Source of the DNA: Opisthorchis felineus
Lineage: Eukaryota; Platyhelminthes; Trematoda; Opisthorchiida; Opisthorchiidae
NCBI GenBank assembly: GCA_004794785.1
Contig: SJOL01005544.1
Span: 230,312-294,311, forward strand
Reading direction: 5' to 3'
Length of the DNA stretch: 64,000 bases
Positions 11,401 to 59,454 of this stretch are shown in pieces. A program made the translations under genes and the position numbers. The notes beneath the pieces are model-generated. The model was not told the origin of the DNA. It saw only the letters and a program-made list of their open reading frames with translations, and did not search any database. Numbering within the stretch: position 1 is the first letter of the stretch; each line of letters starts with the position of its first letter.

Positions 11401-13229
11401 AGTGGACACAGGTCTCTGCCATTTGGATGACTATCGATTCTGCAAAACGTTTCTGGCGGTAGATGTGTACCTCTTTTCCTGATTTCCCCACTGGAGTCTG
11501 TTCAGCTTACTAGAGTTCCTCTGAGTAGTGCCGACTTACCGTTTGTGTTCACTGACACGAAATGTTGGTCAGCACCACGGATATTCTGGGCACAATTATT
11601 TCGGTCATTAAATCTGACTGCGTCCAATGACAAACCAGTGGCCTCTGTGACTTACTTTCCATCTATGAATCTGTGCCGACAGCAAAGATGGACAAAATGT
11701 GACGGAAACTGACATGTGTATCGGTAATTTAGATGTTCAGCGTTAAGCCGACAATTTCACTAGGGTTGGGCGATTGCAGTATATGACCGACAGAAGATGT
11801 AGGGTTCCAGCTATTGTTCAGCGATGATTTATTTCAGTATCCAGTCACTGTTTTCGGTTGCCAAAACGTTAAACTACTTCAGCTGAAAAACCGCCAAGCA
11901 ATTCCCATCACCACCACTTTACTTCTCACAAGTTTCCCACCCTCAACTTGACCACATAACATCGGCTGTTTTATCAAAGGTTCAATCTAGGTTATTCAGT
12001 GTACCTGAGTTGGCCATGAAACAGGGGGGACTTGCAACAATACCCTTCGAAACTAAATGACGCACGTGCGGCAGACGAAAGACCACTCAATTTGTGAGCA
12101 CTGTAGGCTAAGTGACCAATGAGAAGAGGACGCATTCATCACTGTTGACAAAAACAGGGGGCACCATTTTATAGAAAAACAGTAGGCACTTACGACCTTC
12201 CAGATGTTGATTTTCATGACAGAACTTCACTTGGTCTGTTTGCCGAGCCTGGCTATTGGATTACGAACGTTTTATCACCAGTCGAGGTGAAATCATCAGC
12301 GCGGTGTCACTGACTATGTCGCCCCGACTGCAATCCAACTGCCAAGCTCGGCGAAAAGACCAAAAACCAAGCAACGCATCCAGACCACCTATATTCGGCG
12401 AAGTCGCCAGAATTTCACTCATGTCTACTGCCACAAGCCTGTTCAGATGAGTTCACATACCTGTATTTGTATCAGACAATTCCTGAGACAACAAATGCAA
12501 CTGGCGGTTACCGGTAGTTGGAACTGGGGTGCTTATCAGGAGAGACCGCGGTAGTCATGTTACTTGCATAGGGGGGGGGAGGGGGTGTAAACTGGATGTG
12601 CATGATGGTGCAACTCACAGAGCGACTTACTCACAAGGTGTCGTTCATCCGAACCTCATTAAAGATTCTTGAGATGCGCGTCGCTGAGGACACCCAACAA
12701 AAATGAAACAGCTGTTTTGTGCTTCTGGACGCTTCAGAGTAAGCTACAATGAATTCCAGAGTTTTTTCTTCAAAAAGCCATGCTTTGTATCAGTGTCAGT
12801 TTAGTTCTAATGAAGAAAAGGTCGTTGAAACTTTGTGGGCTATTGAATTTCCGAGCAGGAAACACCACCGAACAGGAACAAGCACAAAAGTAGGGCAATC
12901 GCATGCCACACTTGATATGAGTATTTAGTTGAGCTGCCCCTCGATACCAAAATTCCAACTTGGTTCGTCCTCTCTGCCGCAAATGAAACCCACTTCGGCA
13001 GACCTCATGCATAGGAATGTTTAAGATAACATTAACCAATTTTATCAGGTGTCTAATTATAAATTTAAATTTATGAAGCTGAAAATCTTCCAAATTTTCA
13101 GACCCATGTTACATCTGTTTTCAGATTCGAACGTGGTTCCAAAACCGTAGGATGCGAGAAAAGCGAAACCCTGCGAGATTTCGACGTGCAGTACCAATTC
13201 CAGAAAGTTCGATTCCATCCCAAACGTGA
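5455..13229 (+). CDS. ANTP-class homeodomain protein, Bsx/bsh-like (three exons, 341 aa)
   Basis: Joined exons are 5455-5824, 9675-10225 and 13125-13229, with GT..AG introns of 3.85 and 2.9 kb and consistent phases (1, then 0). The product is a predicted nuclear DNA-binding transcription factor. The homeodomain covers about residues 264-323. It has L16, F20, W48, F49, Q50, N51 and R53, ends in EDRIRTWFQNRRMREKRN, and is split between positions 44 and 45. The start RKARAYF, the YLST at positions 25-28 and T47 resemble the Bsx/bsh family; Hhex, Vent or another NK-like class are alternatives. Only 18 residues follow the homeodomain. The N-terminal 260 residues are rich in Ser, Thr and Pro and include ALDLS (residues 33-37), similar to CtBP-binding PxDLS motifs. 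The ATG at 5455 is the first in frame after a stop at 5410. Gene identity as a homeobox gene is firm; the family is tentative. Confidence 0.88.
7305..7670 (+). pseudogene. 3' end of a second non-LTR retrotransposon copy
   Basis: Fragments read CLRTIAGID, SKLRWLDDV, STRRDEYYFRSVGN and QGWVQLPSLCL, which correspond to the C-terminal segment after the reverse transcriptase in the same element type as the copy at 2.15-3.19 kb. Frame breaks are present. It lies in intron 1 of the Bsx-like gene, in the same orientation as the gene. Confidence 0.6.
8281..8350 (+). repeat. Family 1 repeat fragment
   Basis: Matches the segment of other copies running from ACACTCATTCGC to AGAACATAAGGTTGATGGGA, but it ends before the hammerhead position. 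It is a truncated copy in intron 1 of the Bsx-like gene. Confidence 0.45.
8405..8436. repeat. TA microsatellite
   Basis: Sixteen TA units in intron 1 of the Bsx-like gene. Confidence 0.95.
9675..10225 (+). CDS. Exon 2 of the Bsx-like homeobox gene (homeodomain residues 1-44)
   Basis: The acceptor TTTTGCAG precedes 9675 and the donor GTAAGT follows 10225. The exon starts in phase 1 and ends on a codon boundary. It encodes about 140 residues of low-complexity linker rich in Ser, Thr, Pro and Gln, then homeodomain residues 1-44, including helices 1 and 2 (LEDFF and YLSTKDREML). Confidence 0.9.
10226..13124 (+). other. Intron 2 of the Bsx-like homeobox gene, inside the homeodomain
   Basis: A 2.9 kb GT..AG intron between homeodomain residues 44 and 45, an insertion point known from several homeobox classes. 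It contains one hammerhead-like repeat (12258-12304) and short G-runs near 10556 and 12571. Nothing else was recognised. Confidence 0.8.
12258..12304 (-). ncRNA. Hammerhead-like motif, family 2, second copy
   Basis: A perfect CTGATGA, hairpin UCACC/GGUGA with loop UCGACU, then AAAA in place of GAAA, CGTT and CGTAATCC. The stem I pair next to the core is C-G here and U-A in the 54.3 kb copy. The G12 to A change should abolish cleavage. Confidence 0.4.
13125..13229 (+). CDS. Exon 3 of the Bsx-like homeobox gene (recognition helix and stop)
   Basis: The acceptor is CTGTTTTCAG before 13125. The exon starts on a codon boundary and opens with IRTWFQNRRMREKRN, the homeodomain recognition helix. It then gives a short basic tail and stops at TGA 13227-13229. 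The exon adds only 34 codons and was too short to stand out as an open frame. Overlapping frames on the opposite strand are chance. Confidence 0.9.
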   Translation: MRTWFQNRRMREKRNPARFRRAVPIPESSIPSQT

Positions 13230-13618
13230 AAAATTCTTCATGCTGCAGCAAGAAGTGTGTACAAGTCGTTGTATTGTGATATCCAACCGGCCTCATTAGA
13301 CTACGATCGATATGATGATAGCTATCCATCCATTTCATTTGAAACAAGTATCTTTTTGTACCGTTAACAGTTGAGAAACTTAATGTAGCCTCTTCAGATA
13401 ACTCTTGAATGTACATAGTTATGCGCTAGTCAAAAAATGGCTCCACTCGACAGTTCAGTGCGGCTGACCAAGCGCGCTACTTACCAGGGAAATTCTTTGA
13501 CAGCCTTTTATTGTTTCAATTATTGTCGGAATTGTCCTTGAAAAAGAGGCATCAGAGGGGTCATGTTCATTCCTTCATCATAACAATGAGGGCAGCTTTC
13601 GGTAGGACCAAGCAGCCA

Positions 13619-13624
13619 AATAAA
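13619..13624 (+). terminator. Possible polyadenylation signal of the Bsx-like gene
   Basis: AATAAA occurs 390 bases after the stop codon in the correct orientation. There is no transcript evidence, and this hexamer is common by chance in AT-rich DNA. Confidence 0.3.
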
Positions 13625-14468
13625 CAATGTTTTAAAAAATGTTGGCCTACTTGCGATTTGTCAGTAGTAAAGGGGAAGGGGTAAATTCATAATGGGGGTA
13701 TGCCTCTATGGCGCGGGTGGCAATGACTACCTGCGCAACTTCAGTCAGGTGCTGCAGGGTAAAAAAAAATCAACGTATAAACCTTCTAACTTGAAAAACG
13801 AAGTCGCCCAGCCAAGTAACTGATATTTACCACCACACACCATTGGTGGTTTTGTTTGTTACTCTAAGTGGAGACACATGGCTAACAGGGATTAACTTGT
13901 TTGCTGCAACTTTATAAATTTATGGAAAATCTTCACACCTATTGTGATAGAAAATCTTCCTTAACCCTTCAAATCACAGAAATGCCCTTCCTTGGGGAGT
14001 ATCAAAATGTTTTGTCTTGGGAAGTTTTTCGACGTGGTATCTCACGCGCTGTAGAACAATAAATAGATTTTTTTGTTGCGTGTTTGTATCTCAGACGGCT
14101 ATTGTAAATGTGCTTCGGAACGGCGGTCAACTTGTTCGGAGAGACCACTTTATATAAACTTCCTTATCCATGACTGGGACCTACTGGCACAATGCATTTC
14201 GCTCCTCAGATCCCATAATCAAAGTGAATCAAGCGACTGTCACCTACAAAAAACTCTACCAATAAACACAAAAAATGATATTTTACTAATTCATACTGTA
14301 ATAAAACACTGAGTACACTGGCTCTCATGCACCACTCCATCCCTTGTTCCAGCTCTGTAAACTTTGTGTCACTGACAACTGTGCAAGCCGTCTGGGGTAA
14401 CTTATCGATCCGGTCAGGTCTAGTCCACTAGTGTTTTAGCAGATATTAGTGATAAAATATAATAATTG

Positions 14469-14638
14469 TTCAGCTGTAACACGCTTTTCGGTGCGTAGCT
14501 GCCATGACACTCGAAGGAAGCTCGGGGGCTGAGATCCTCCTAGGCTGCCCAAGCCTAGAGCATTCGAGATGCCGACGTTGGGTTCGAACCACGGACCCTC
14601 CGGTCAGTAGGTTTGTGCCTTATCTGCTCAGTCATCTC
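14469..14638 (-). mobile_element. SINE family 1 copy, diverged
   Basis: On the minus strand it shows a tRNA-like head (GACTGAGCAGATAAG), B box GGTTCGAACC and the body. It is shorter and more changed than the other copies. It lies between the two homeobox genes. Confidence 0.7.
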
Positions 14639-17600
14639 TTGCTTTAGGAGAGATTATCAGTGGCGCTTGCAACATCAACTGCCTAGTGCAACTGTGTGAT
14701 AGTAGATATATTTCAACTTTGGAGCATTTCCAACTGTGATGTTTCCTCCCAAGGAGTAAGTAAGAAATTTGGTAATCAGAATGTGTCTGCCTTGTGTTAG
14801 AAATAGGTGCTCCCTCGGGAGGCATAAGGGTGCACCAACAAAACCGTCTCATATGCTGACAGGTTTTATTCATGGGACGGAATGATGCATGACGAAATCA
14901 TATGGATACATCGCACAATCGAAGAAAATGTCCGCTTCTGCTGGTCGCAATGTATGTAAACCCGATAATTCACTTGAACTCGCTTTTCACGGTGTAACAT
15001 GAATGAAAATGCTATGCAGTAGTTCTCAGCTCGTGGACGTTGACTGCGCCACACGACCCTGCGAAGCAGAAATACAAAAATCTGCATTTCCTGACTACTT
15101 TCAAAGTAGGAGTAGTGAGGAGTAAATTACCGATTTTGGGCTTCCAGGTAGGAATAAGTGTCGGGGTGCAGCTTACACTTTGTGCATAATTCGTCTACAT
15201 TTCTTGACGTCGTGTTGGGCCACTTAACCGATGTGCATTGTTCTCTGCGTCAATTTATATGCTATAATTGAACTGCCCCGAAGTTTGAATCCTCAGTTTA
15301 GGCTGTGTCCTATGTGATCATTTCTCTGCGCATCTCAGCTCTCCTGCCCGATCGGGTGCTGTCAGGATAAGCACTCCTCGAGTAGTCGGTCAACGCCCGA
15401 GGGCTCCCATGCAAATAGGGGACTAGGGCCTTACCCAAATGAACTGCTTCCAGTCCCCACTTGATTGACGTGTTGTCCGCCAGTCACAGTAATAACTGTC
15501 GCGGTTTCGTCATATATTTTGCGATTATTTGCTGCTCCGCACCATCGCAGAATTAGGGCTACACAGGTAGGTGGTGACGGATTGGACCGGTTGACAACGC
15601 GATTGACAACTGGATGTTCTACTGAGATACTGTGACGTCAGGAGTAAATTGACAGAAACCTGCTAAACTGTGTGCATTTGCTGATAATAATGACCGTTGC
15701 TACCTATATGAGTAACCACATCGGAGATCAGCCACACACAGCTCTAGAGTCATGTTATCAACCTGTCCTTAAAGGCTTTGGCTTCATGCTTGCTTCAGTG
15801 TTTGATAAATTCTCACTGCTGGTAATTCACACAGTAAAAACAGATGTAGATTGTTGGATGGAACCAAACTTAATAACGTTATCTACATTCAGCTCAAGGA
15901 GAATGTGTTCTCTTTTTTAAGCTGCCGTCCCAGAGAACTGAGCTGCATTTATACACACTGCAAATCCAAATGCCATGCCAGGCGCGCTCTTGAAATAATA
16001 GGTTTTTGAGTATGAGCTTGATGAATCTAACTTGGTTAAATCGCCCGAGCACTAAAGTCAAAATAGTAATGGAGATACCGTTAGCTACCGAAAACTTCGC
16101 CTCACTAGATGATTCCAAATGATATTCAACTGGCCAGCCCCCTACCAGTGCTTGTTCAAGGGCTCAAGTTGTACATTCATATCTACGCAGTGACTTCCGG
16201 CCGGAGTGACTGCTAGCTGTCTTCGAGTCCTGTCGAATACAACTTTGGAAAATCTGCAGGAAGGCTCGCGTAGTTGAGACCGAAACCTCCACCGTGTGGA
16301 ACTCGTGGTGGCTCAGTGACTTGTTCATCAGAACCTTAGTGCGGCGACTAGATGGCTTTGAGAAAACGAAGCGTGGTACAGGTGTCTGCTACGTTAACTA
16401 GTCGTTTAGCTGTGGCGCTGTAATTTACCAGGTAATTTACCTTCGCCCCCTGAAAACTTCCTCACCAAGGCGATATTTGTTACTACATCCACTGCCCTCT
16501 GCCCCAAACCCACCTGGGGAATCTGTTTCACGTAAACATACGAGAATTGCTTGGAATGGTTGATGCACCCTCAAGGTTGAGCAGTAAGACAAAATTTCTT
16601 TCTTCCAGCAGCTCAAATTTAACAGCCGGCCATCAGCCAAAAACGACGATGTCGTTTTGCATGATAACGAAATGTTTTCAAGACACCTATCAAGCTCGGC
16701 GCACAGATCAGCATGCGAGCCAAGCGTTTGACTGATACTCCAGTACTGCTGACCGCCCGGCGACTGCAGTGTCAGCGCAGCAGTTCTCAATTCGAACGGT
16801 GCAAGTGATTTTTGTGCAGCACCTCAACGAACAACCCATTATTTGTACCAACTTCTCGATCGGCCTTTCCAGATCAAAAGGCACCACGAACGCTTGAATC
16901 AACTGGCCACTTTCATTGATCGTGGAGGCTGCGGAATGGAGTAAATTTTACTCAGCTGTCAGACAAACTAGTGACATTGTTGAAGATGTGGACTCTTGAA
17001 TTTTCACGCGTAACCAGAGTGCTCTGATGGAGTGTGGTAAGCTTGTCGCCCCACATTTTATGAATACGGTCGAGGATATGCACTGTTGATGAGCTCCGAC
17101 ACTTCCTCATTCGGCGTGGACTAAGAAAACTGCCGGGGAGAGGGATTTTTGAGACGCTGGTGATGTGAACACGAGTTCAAAAATCCAGTTACTACTCACG
17201 AGTAAAGAAAGGTTACTAAAGTACTGGGTATAACAAAAAAGCGACATGGGCTGCAGTACTTTCACACTTACTTTGATCTGAGGACCAGAGACATCAGTTT
17301 GGGGACATCAATAGCATCAAAGAATGAAAGAACGGTGCCTTTCATCGTGCCGATTAATTGATATCAAATTTGGTCCTATTCCAAACAAGTCGCCTATCCC
17401 AAGACCTATAAACATATAGGTTTTGTCGGACACCAGGTTCAGTCCGTAAAAAGATTCTGAACGACAAATTGCTCTCAAAACAATCGTACGTAACTTGAAT
17501 ATGTTGTGCTTTCGGCGATGATAGCACACTGTGCCCATCAGATCGCTCTGCACTGATGCTCAGTCATGTATTCAGAAATTCATCCACGTAAGCTTCCGTT

Positions 17601-20355
17601 TGTTCTACCGATCTGAGTATCATCTCAATTGCGGGCTCACTGACAGATGAAACCAGAAGCTTAAAAATACGGCACTTAAGAGACGGTAGTTCTGAATTCA
17701 CCTATCCTGACTTAGGAAGGAAGGAGACAGTGATTGTACGGGAGTTTGCGACGCACTGCTAACATTATTTTATACTGTTCCTGAGTTGCCAAAGGGACTC
17801 ACTCGGATTGCAGCCTGCCAGATATGTCGCAGCATGTGGTTCTCCTAGTTTGCTTTGAGTACCGGCAAAACTGTCCAGGCAGTCAGTAGATTTGAATGCC
17901 TTCCCCATTCGTCCAGTTTCTTACTCCCTTCTGTGCATCAGTCCAGCACAATCACACATGTTGCGTGTTTGACCCCTCCCCTAACCTACTGGCTAGAAAC
18001 TTGACAAAATTTATAAATACTGTCCAGTCGCAACCGGTTTTCGACTAACAAAATGTTTCTGGGTCCCATTTTGCTCAAAACGGACAGACTATCGCGCTAC
18101 AAAGTTAAATAAAAGATTCGCTAAGAACTGTAAAAAAAGCTTTTAAAAACTGTTTGCAGAACATCCTGGCTAGAATAGAATAAAAGCCTTCTCCCTATCT
18201 TCATAGAAACCCATCGTTTAATAAGGAGCTACGCTTCACCATTAAACTGTCTCTAATTATGGTCCACGAATGAGAAATGAGTGTTTTACGTGCATGAAAA
18301 AGAAACTACTTCTTCAAATTATTATAAGGGATACCGTTTAGAACGTTATGCCAACGGCTTAAGCCGAACAACTAGTTTTATGCAGAAACTTTGGCGACCG
18401 AAGGTCAATCGTCATGAAATTGCAAAGATATACACAAGTTCGAACGGATGTTTTACGCCACCTCGTGTAGGAATTTCAGGGACTGGGTAAGAGTATCGAT
18501 TAATCATCTAGCCAGCTTGTGACACATTGACTCATGTAGCGATAAAACGACTCACAGAGGGAATCCAGCTTCCATGGGACCTTGGCTCCGTTTGCAAACA
18601 AGATGTTTAGGTTAAAGCGGATTTAAGATGACCGTAAATTTGAGTACAAATATACCCCTGCGGTGAAGGGACGTGCGAATTCCCTACTATACGCTTCTGA
18701 TGATTCTATTGATGCCCAAACCTTTATCTGAAATCGACTTGTCTGACAGCACTTTGTGCAAGCATTCTGATCTCATTTCCTAGCCTTTGTCCGGTTTAGG
18801 AAGAACTGCATTACGGATTTGTCTCGACCTTTTTGTTGCTTCATTGTGTTCTCAGATGAGATAACACCGCTGACGTACACGAAAGTATAAGAGTTCGTAG
18901 CGTACACCCACTAGTTTGGTTTTATGACGATCCACCACTGTGTTGGGAAGACTGAGTAAGTTTTCTAAACGAAATCTTGTTTGAAGTTTCTAAACCTGAA
19001 ATGTTACTCTAAAGGCATGCGTTTAGTCCGTTTTACATTCGCGGTTTGTGTACGCACACTGGGAATGGAGTTGAATGAACGGTCTTGCGTGAAGGTTAAT
19101 TCTGGTGCTGCGCCGTTCTGTCGAGTATTCTACTCAGTGAAATAAACGGGAATTTCAGAAAAGCGTTTCGGTTCGTCCAGTGATCTACTGGGTAGTCTAT
19201 GTGTGACATGGCAAGTCGAGCAAAATAAGGGTTGTTTAATGGATGTTTGTTCTTTCTAGTGGCCGAATGAAATTGCTATCAAATCAACCAAACAGGATGC
19301 AATCCTCTGAAGACCTAATTCGGGTTCGCTCAACCACTGTCTTGCGTCCCTTCATACCAGAGGATTCAGGACCAGCGTATTGTTAGCAGATAATTTTGCT
19401 TTATTGAATTTTAGAAAGAAATTTGTTTATCATACTTGAACTTTGGATAACGTTGCCTGAGACCAACGTTTTTCTATGATCTTACCAGTCGTATTACCAA
19501 AGGTGATCGACTTTACAGAGATCAATATAAGCCAAGGACAGGAACGAAGGGACCAATCACCTTAATGAGCTGCTCAAGGTCAACCCAAGGCAAATGGCGA
19601 CCAGACAGCTTAAATTTGCTTGATCGATGATTGGCATCATTGCGTCTGGAGCGCCTTATGCAACTGCAATACCAATTATGTATTGATTAGAAAAAATAGG
19701 ATGAAGTACCGAATTATAATTCAACATTTTCCAGGTTACTATGGTAATGGCGACAAAACAGTCTGCTTTTTAAGTTATCCACGTTGGTCATGTTTTTCTG
19801 ATCAGCACAAAAATGATTATCTTGTGGTCCTCAAGTTGACAGGACCAGATAACCTCTACCTCCAGTAAAAGTATTCAGAGGAATCAGTCCGATAGGGATG
19901 AGAATTCTTCCGGTCCTCGACACCGGATAAAACATCATCAGAAAACTGGTATGTTCTATCAAACTTTTGGGGCGCCAAAGACAGCTCATTTTCTAAGCTA
20001 CCAATCGAATGACGCATCCTCGTAGAGGAGATATTTCAGCATCACCCGTGAAAGGTGCTGTACTGATTCTTGACAGCAATATTTTTGGAATCTGTTAATT
20101 TTTCAGAAGTTCCGTATAAGACTTCATTAGAATCTATAGAAAATAAAACGTTCTCGTTGAACGGGTGTTCTTGCTCCAAGGGTCGGTTGGCGATAAGTGG
20201 TCTAGGGCTGTCATCCGTAAGGAGGAGAACTGTCTGAGGCGGTGAAAACTTCGGACTTATCGACCGAAAAGAGTTTCATGGCTACGTTGGGTGTAGGAAA
20301 TGAGCCATGTTAAAGAGGCATTAACAGTGTATGGTAAACACGGACTTGACTGTTA

Positions 20356-20361
20356 TTTATT
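20356..20361 (-). terminator. Possible polyadenylation signal of PKNOX
   Basis: AATAAA on the minus strand, 834 bases past the stop codon. It is the nearest I saw, but this is weak evidence without transcripts. Confidence 0.25.
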
Positions 20362-21194
20362 GGTGTATGTAAGATGCCTTAGAGCGATTGGATTTAGTTT
20401 TCCCCTCTCTTCTTGACAGATGGCCGAACTGGAAAAAAGTTGCAGACCCAATACGACCACCTGATAAAAATGCAGCTCCTTTTGGAATAGAGTACTGGGA
20501 TCTTTTTCGTAGGATGTACACGTCGAGACACTTGTGTGCATGGGGAGCATCCGTTGCAGGGGTATATCAAAAAATCAATATTTTAAACTTTCCCTATAAC
20601 TCGCCTTCTCAAATTTGTTGGCGACGAGGAATGAAAGTGAGAATTAATCAAAATGGAAAGGGAATTATTGAAGGACAAATGGGGGTTTGAACCTCTGACA
20701 GTGCTTCACCAGTTCGAAGATGTGTGCAATTATGGCCATACAACCATAATACTACAACAATAATGATGCAGAATTCGAATATGAACAAGAAAATGAATAA
20801 TAAGTATATAAGATCAATGTGATGATCAAGGATTTTCACTAGCCATTTTGATTTACCCTGTTGCCCGAACAAGAAGAACTGAACTATTTGTTTCCAGTTG
20901 ATAAGATGCACAAATGTTGTTGATTAACTTTTTCGCCGCGAGGAAACGGGGAACACGCATTAATCGTTGGCGCCAGTACTGGATGCAAAATGGGTAGCCA
21001 CATCCCACAGCTTATGAGGCCTGTGTAGTTGTGAACCAACGATTTCTGTTTGAAATGAACAGCAGTCCAACTGGATTAATGTATGTTCGAATCTCTCGGA
21101 TGGAACCAAACGGCAGGTGACTGTCACGCATCTTCCATTGGTGCATCGATTCCCAGAAGAAGCTGTAGTCTGATTGGCTAACCCACTCACGTGA

Positions 21195-55914
<34,720 letters not shown>

Positions 55915-56471
55915 CTGGAATAAAAACGAAAATTTCAGGAAGGCTTCTGTCTGAAAGATAGTCTTGTTTTCAGTCCGGGGATAGAATTATCATTTTCTCA
56001 CCAACAATCCAATTAAGTATCGATTTAATCTTACTCAACTAACTAACTATTCTATGGTGGTCGATCCCTCCTCATACTGCCACGCACGCAAGCACACCGG
56101 CTTTCGCAGGGTGGCGGGCACTGACTGACTGACTGGCTGACTTTTTTGTCGGATGAAACGGAAATTGTACTCGACTGTGGTGTTTCCTGCAACACAAGGC
56201 TGCATGCATTCGTATTGTACGACGTCAACACTTGCACATTCAATTTTGAGCCTAAGGTGGAATAGGGTGGGTGGATTGGCAAATGAATTATTAGTCAGCT
56301 GACCCGACGGCAGTGGGATGGGCCAGACATAGGCACGTGTTTTGTCCCGTGTTCACAGACCGGGCAGGGTCAGGCACAGGAGAGTTTCGCGCACATGAAA
56401 ATGTACGTACGGGTGGGTGGGGGAGGTGTAGCATTATTGGAATTGTTTAATAGGGAAAGTGCATCCATAGC

Positions 56472-56492
56472 GAGAGAGAGAGAGAGAGAGAG
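56472..56492. repeat. GA microsatellite
   Basis: About ten GA units; a similar TC tract is at 60565-60584. Both lie upstream of the first PKNOX exon found. Confidence 0.9.
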
Positions 56493-59257
56493 TAGGAGGA
56501 CCCACACATAGTCAAGCAACTATGCGGGCAAGGTTTGTTTAGGGTTGTGGGTAGAGTAGCATTGAGAAGAAGAATGGTTGTTTTTATCCAGATATACGGC
56601 TCGCGTGCACTGGACAGAGTCGTGCATTGGTCTCAAACATGTGCTTGCCTAATGGAAGAGGCTTGGGTGTGTCCGAACTGAGAGAGCCGCGTAGCTAGCA
56701 AAAACTTTCTCGTTTTTGTTCTGTCGGTAGACTTTGGATTCTAACGCCGCCGATAGACAAAACAAAACAATAACTGAACAGGCGCCGAATGGTCAACGTT
56801 TCAGGCTATGCCTGGAAAAGTTTTTTTTTTAGCGCAAAGAATTAGTAAGTAGACACATGACAATAGACCAAGAGCTTTCGACCGACGAACGCTGATTTTG
56901 AAATTTATCTGGATGATTTGAGTTATTGGGTTTTGGAGTACAATTACCTTTTCAACGGTGTTAGAATGAAGCACTAGAATCGACAAATATGCCGCAGGCA
57001 ATGAAGAAGAAACTTGCATGATAGATCACCTTTTTCCAGTGCTGGCATGCATACTTTTAACGACAGGTATTTGTTGTTCGTTTGCGTCACGACCTTGGCC
57101 GATTCTGAAGCCAGTACATACTGTGCCACCGCCTCTCTAGTGGTCCGTGAGCATCCATACATTTAATTTGAGGAAAACTGTCAAAGGCTTTCCTGTCGAG
57201 TGGGTTGGTTATGACTACGTTCACTAGCCAAATATCTGTGACAGAAAGTGAACTGATGGCCATAAGTGTTTGGTAAACGGGTGCTAAAACAGGCCAGACT
57301 GGCTGTGTAGAGGACTTTGCAACGGCAGCGCTCAAGAAGTTGGGATTAGGACACCTGGGATTTATCAGCCAGATTCAGCAGCTGTGCTTGTTGAAGTATC
57401 CAGTTATCCGGGCTCAGCTAGAACCATTGTTCAGAAGGTCAATCAACATGGATTTCAGTCTCGGCAACGCATACGGATACATTCTATTTCATACGGTATC
57501 TGTAATTCGACTTGCTACAAGATGTCTCCAGACGGAAAAGTTCAGCTAGGGGGTGCCACGCGAAATCGTATAGCAACCCGTGTTGGAATGATCAATGCCA
57601 CAAGCACCGCAACCCAAAAGTGCACACTCATGTGTGCAGACTGCAAAAGCAAACTAAGTCAAACAACCAGATTTATACTGCAGTTACTGTAACTAGAGAT
57701 CTGAGGTTCAAAATCCGCCCTGTTTAGGGCTTGCCAAGTAAACATAGCCCCCCGAAATGCGAAAAAATCGATTCCTTCCTTAAACAGCGAAGCTTCATAT
57801 TTGAGCTCATACACATTCTAAGCTTGCTGGAGCCGGAGACTCGATAGGGGCCCTCGAAAGTGTTCCGCAGAAGCCAAATGTTGCATTCCCCGATGCCTAC
57901 GCCCCAAACGCGGAGAAACTGGTGGCAGGCTATCTATCCGTGGAAACGTGCAATTTACTTCTGTGTGCATACCAGTAACGAAAGACGTATAGCGCTGACA
58001 AAACCAGTCGACAATCATCAGTGAAAGCAAGAATTCTAGAGCATCGTTTTCGAACACGTGCGGGCAGGAAAAGCTCAAGATGAGCGCGAGTAAGTTATGA
58101 AATAACTATATGTTACCAGATTTAAACCCATCCTACACCAGTACCTTTTTCCTAAACTTTTAACATTTGAAAGACATTCATTTTGGGCGTAATGTATACC
58201 ATAGCTTGGACGGAGTAAAGCTAGGCTGTACCAAGAAGGTAGATGAGCTTCCCAGGACATAATCGGTTCAATCGAAATGTGTTTTTTGGCCACGCCGAAA
58301 GGAGCATCAGTGTCTGATCTGACAGAACCAAAGAAAACACTGACTTTTTATGAAGCAGGATGATTTTCAGACGGAGTAGCGCGGAACTGCGCCATTGCTT
58401 CGTGGTAGGTCAAGGCGAATGACAGTGTTCTTGGAAAATTATAAAGTCGGATATTACGCAATCGGTTGCGTAATTTTTCAAACACTTGCCTCATCATCCT
58501 CCCACATTTTAAGGGAAAAATTTCGTTGGGTGACTCCCATACTCAAAATGTGGGCAGAATGTGATGTTGGTCAAAATTATTGATGGAAAAATGGTTTTAT
58601 TGGTGGGAATAAAAACAAAATTAGCTGATTCTCCAGTCTGACACCAATGGAACTGGCGAAGATGGCAAAACAAATTTTCGATACGCAAACAACATAGCAA
58701 CGCACTGTTATTCCAACTTCGAATCTACTGGAACATGGTCCTGTTACATCCCTTCATAAATGGTCTCATGTATAGCCCTTCATATAGCCATCTATCGAGG
58801 TCACAGATTGGCCTGAGTAGGGTCTCCACCGAAAACCTATGGACGATAATTAGAGCATCTTTCCTGTACAGTTGGGGCAGGCGGATACAGCAATCCTCCT
58901 GTAGCAGATTCCTCTTAAATGTGATCACATGGCTGTACATGGCAGTAACAGCTGTCAAAATACTGTTCCATCCTTTACCTGAGCACCTGTTCACTGCGAT
59001 AGGATTCGCTTGGTGAAGCCTGGATATGGCCCGACATGGCTTGTTCTAAGTTGGGCCCACCAGGTGGGCGTAGCTGGTCCTCCGCACAGACCGACGGTCA
59101 TTCAGATAAAACCAAGTCTTCATAGAATAGCGTACCGAATAATGTATCCTTCCGGAGAAGAATAACAAGTGGCTAGTGATACAATAACCTAAAGACAACA
59201 AATACGAACTGAGATGGCTGTATGATCAGTCTGTTGTTACAATTGGCTCGTAACTAA

Positions 59258-59454
59258 TAAAAAATAAGAAATAGTAATCTTTCGGCTGTAATATCCTTTC
59301 GGTGCCTAGCTACCATGCCGCCAGAAGGAAGCACGAGGGCTGGGATACTGCCAGGTTGCCCAAGCCTAGACAGGGGAAGTTGAGAGGCAGAGGTCGGGTT
59401 CGAACCACGGACCTTCCGGTCAGTAAATTCACGCTCTAACCACTGAGCCATCTA
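59258..59454 (-). mobile_element. SINE family 1 with 12 bp target-site duplication
   Basis: A full-length copy of the same tRNA-derived SINE with A box and B box (GGTTCGAACCC) and an A/T-rich 3' tail. GCTCGTAACTAA is repeated exactly at 59246-59257 and 59455-59466. The intact duplication marks it as one of the younger insertions. Confidence 0.9.

Larger units (their letters stand above)
13230..21194. other. Intergenic region between convergent homeobox genes
   Basis: About 8 kb including both 3' UTRs. A single SINE (14469-14638) was recognised. Open frames of up to 117 codons occur (for example 16437-16790, minus), but they overlap opposite-strand frames and match nothing known to me. Confidence 0.6.

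Noticed and set aside
57087..57335. An 82-codon minus-strand frame upstream of PKNOX as a possible N-terminal exon
   Set aside because: It lacks any MEIS/PKNOX motif, and a matching phase-1 donor was not found.
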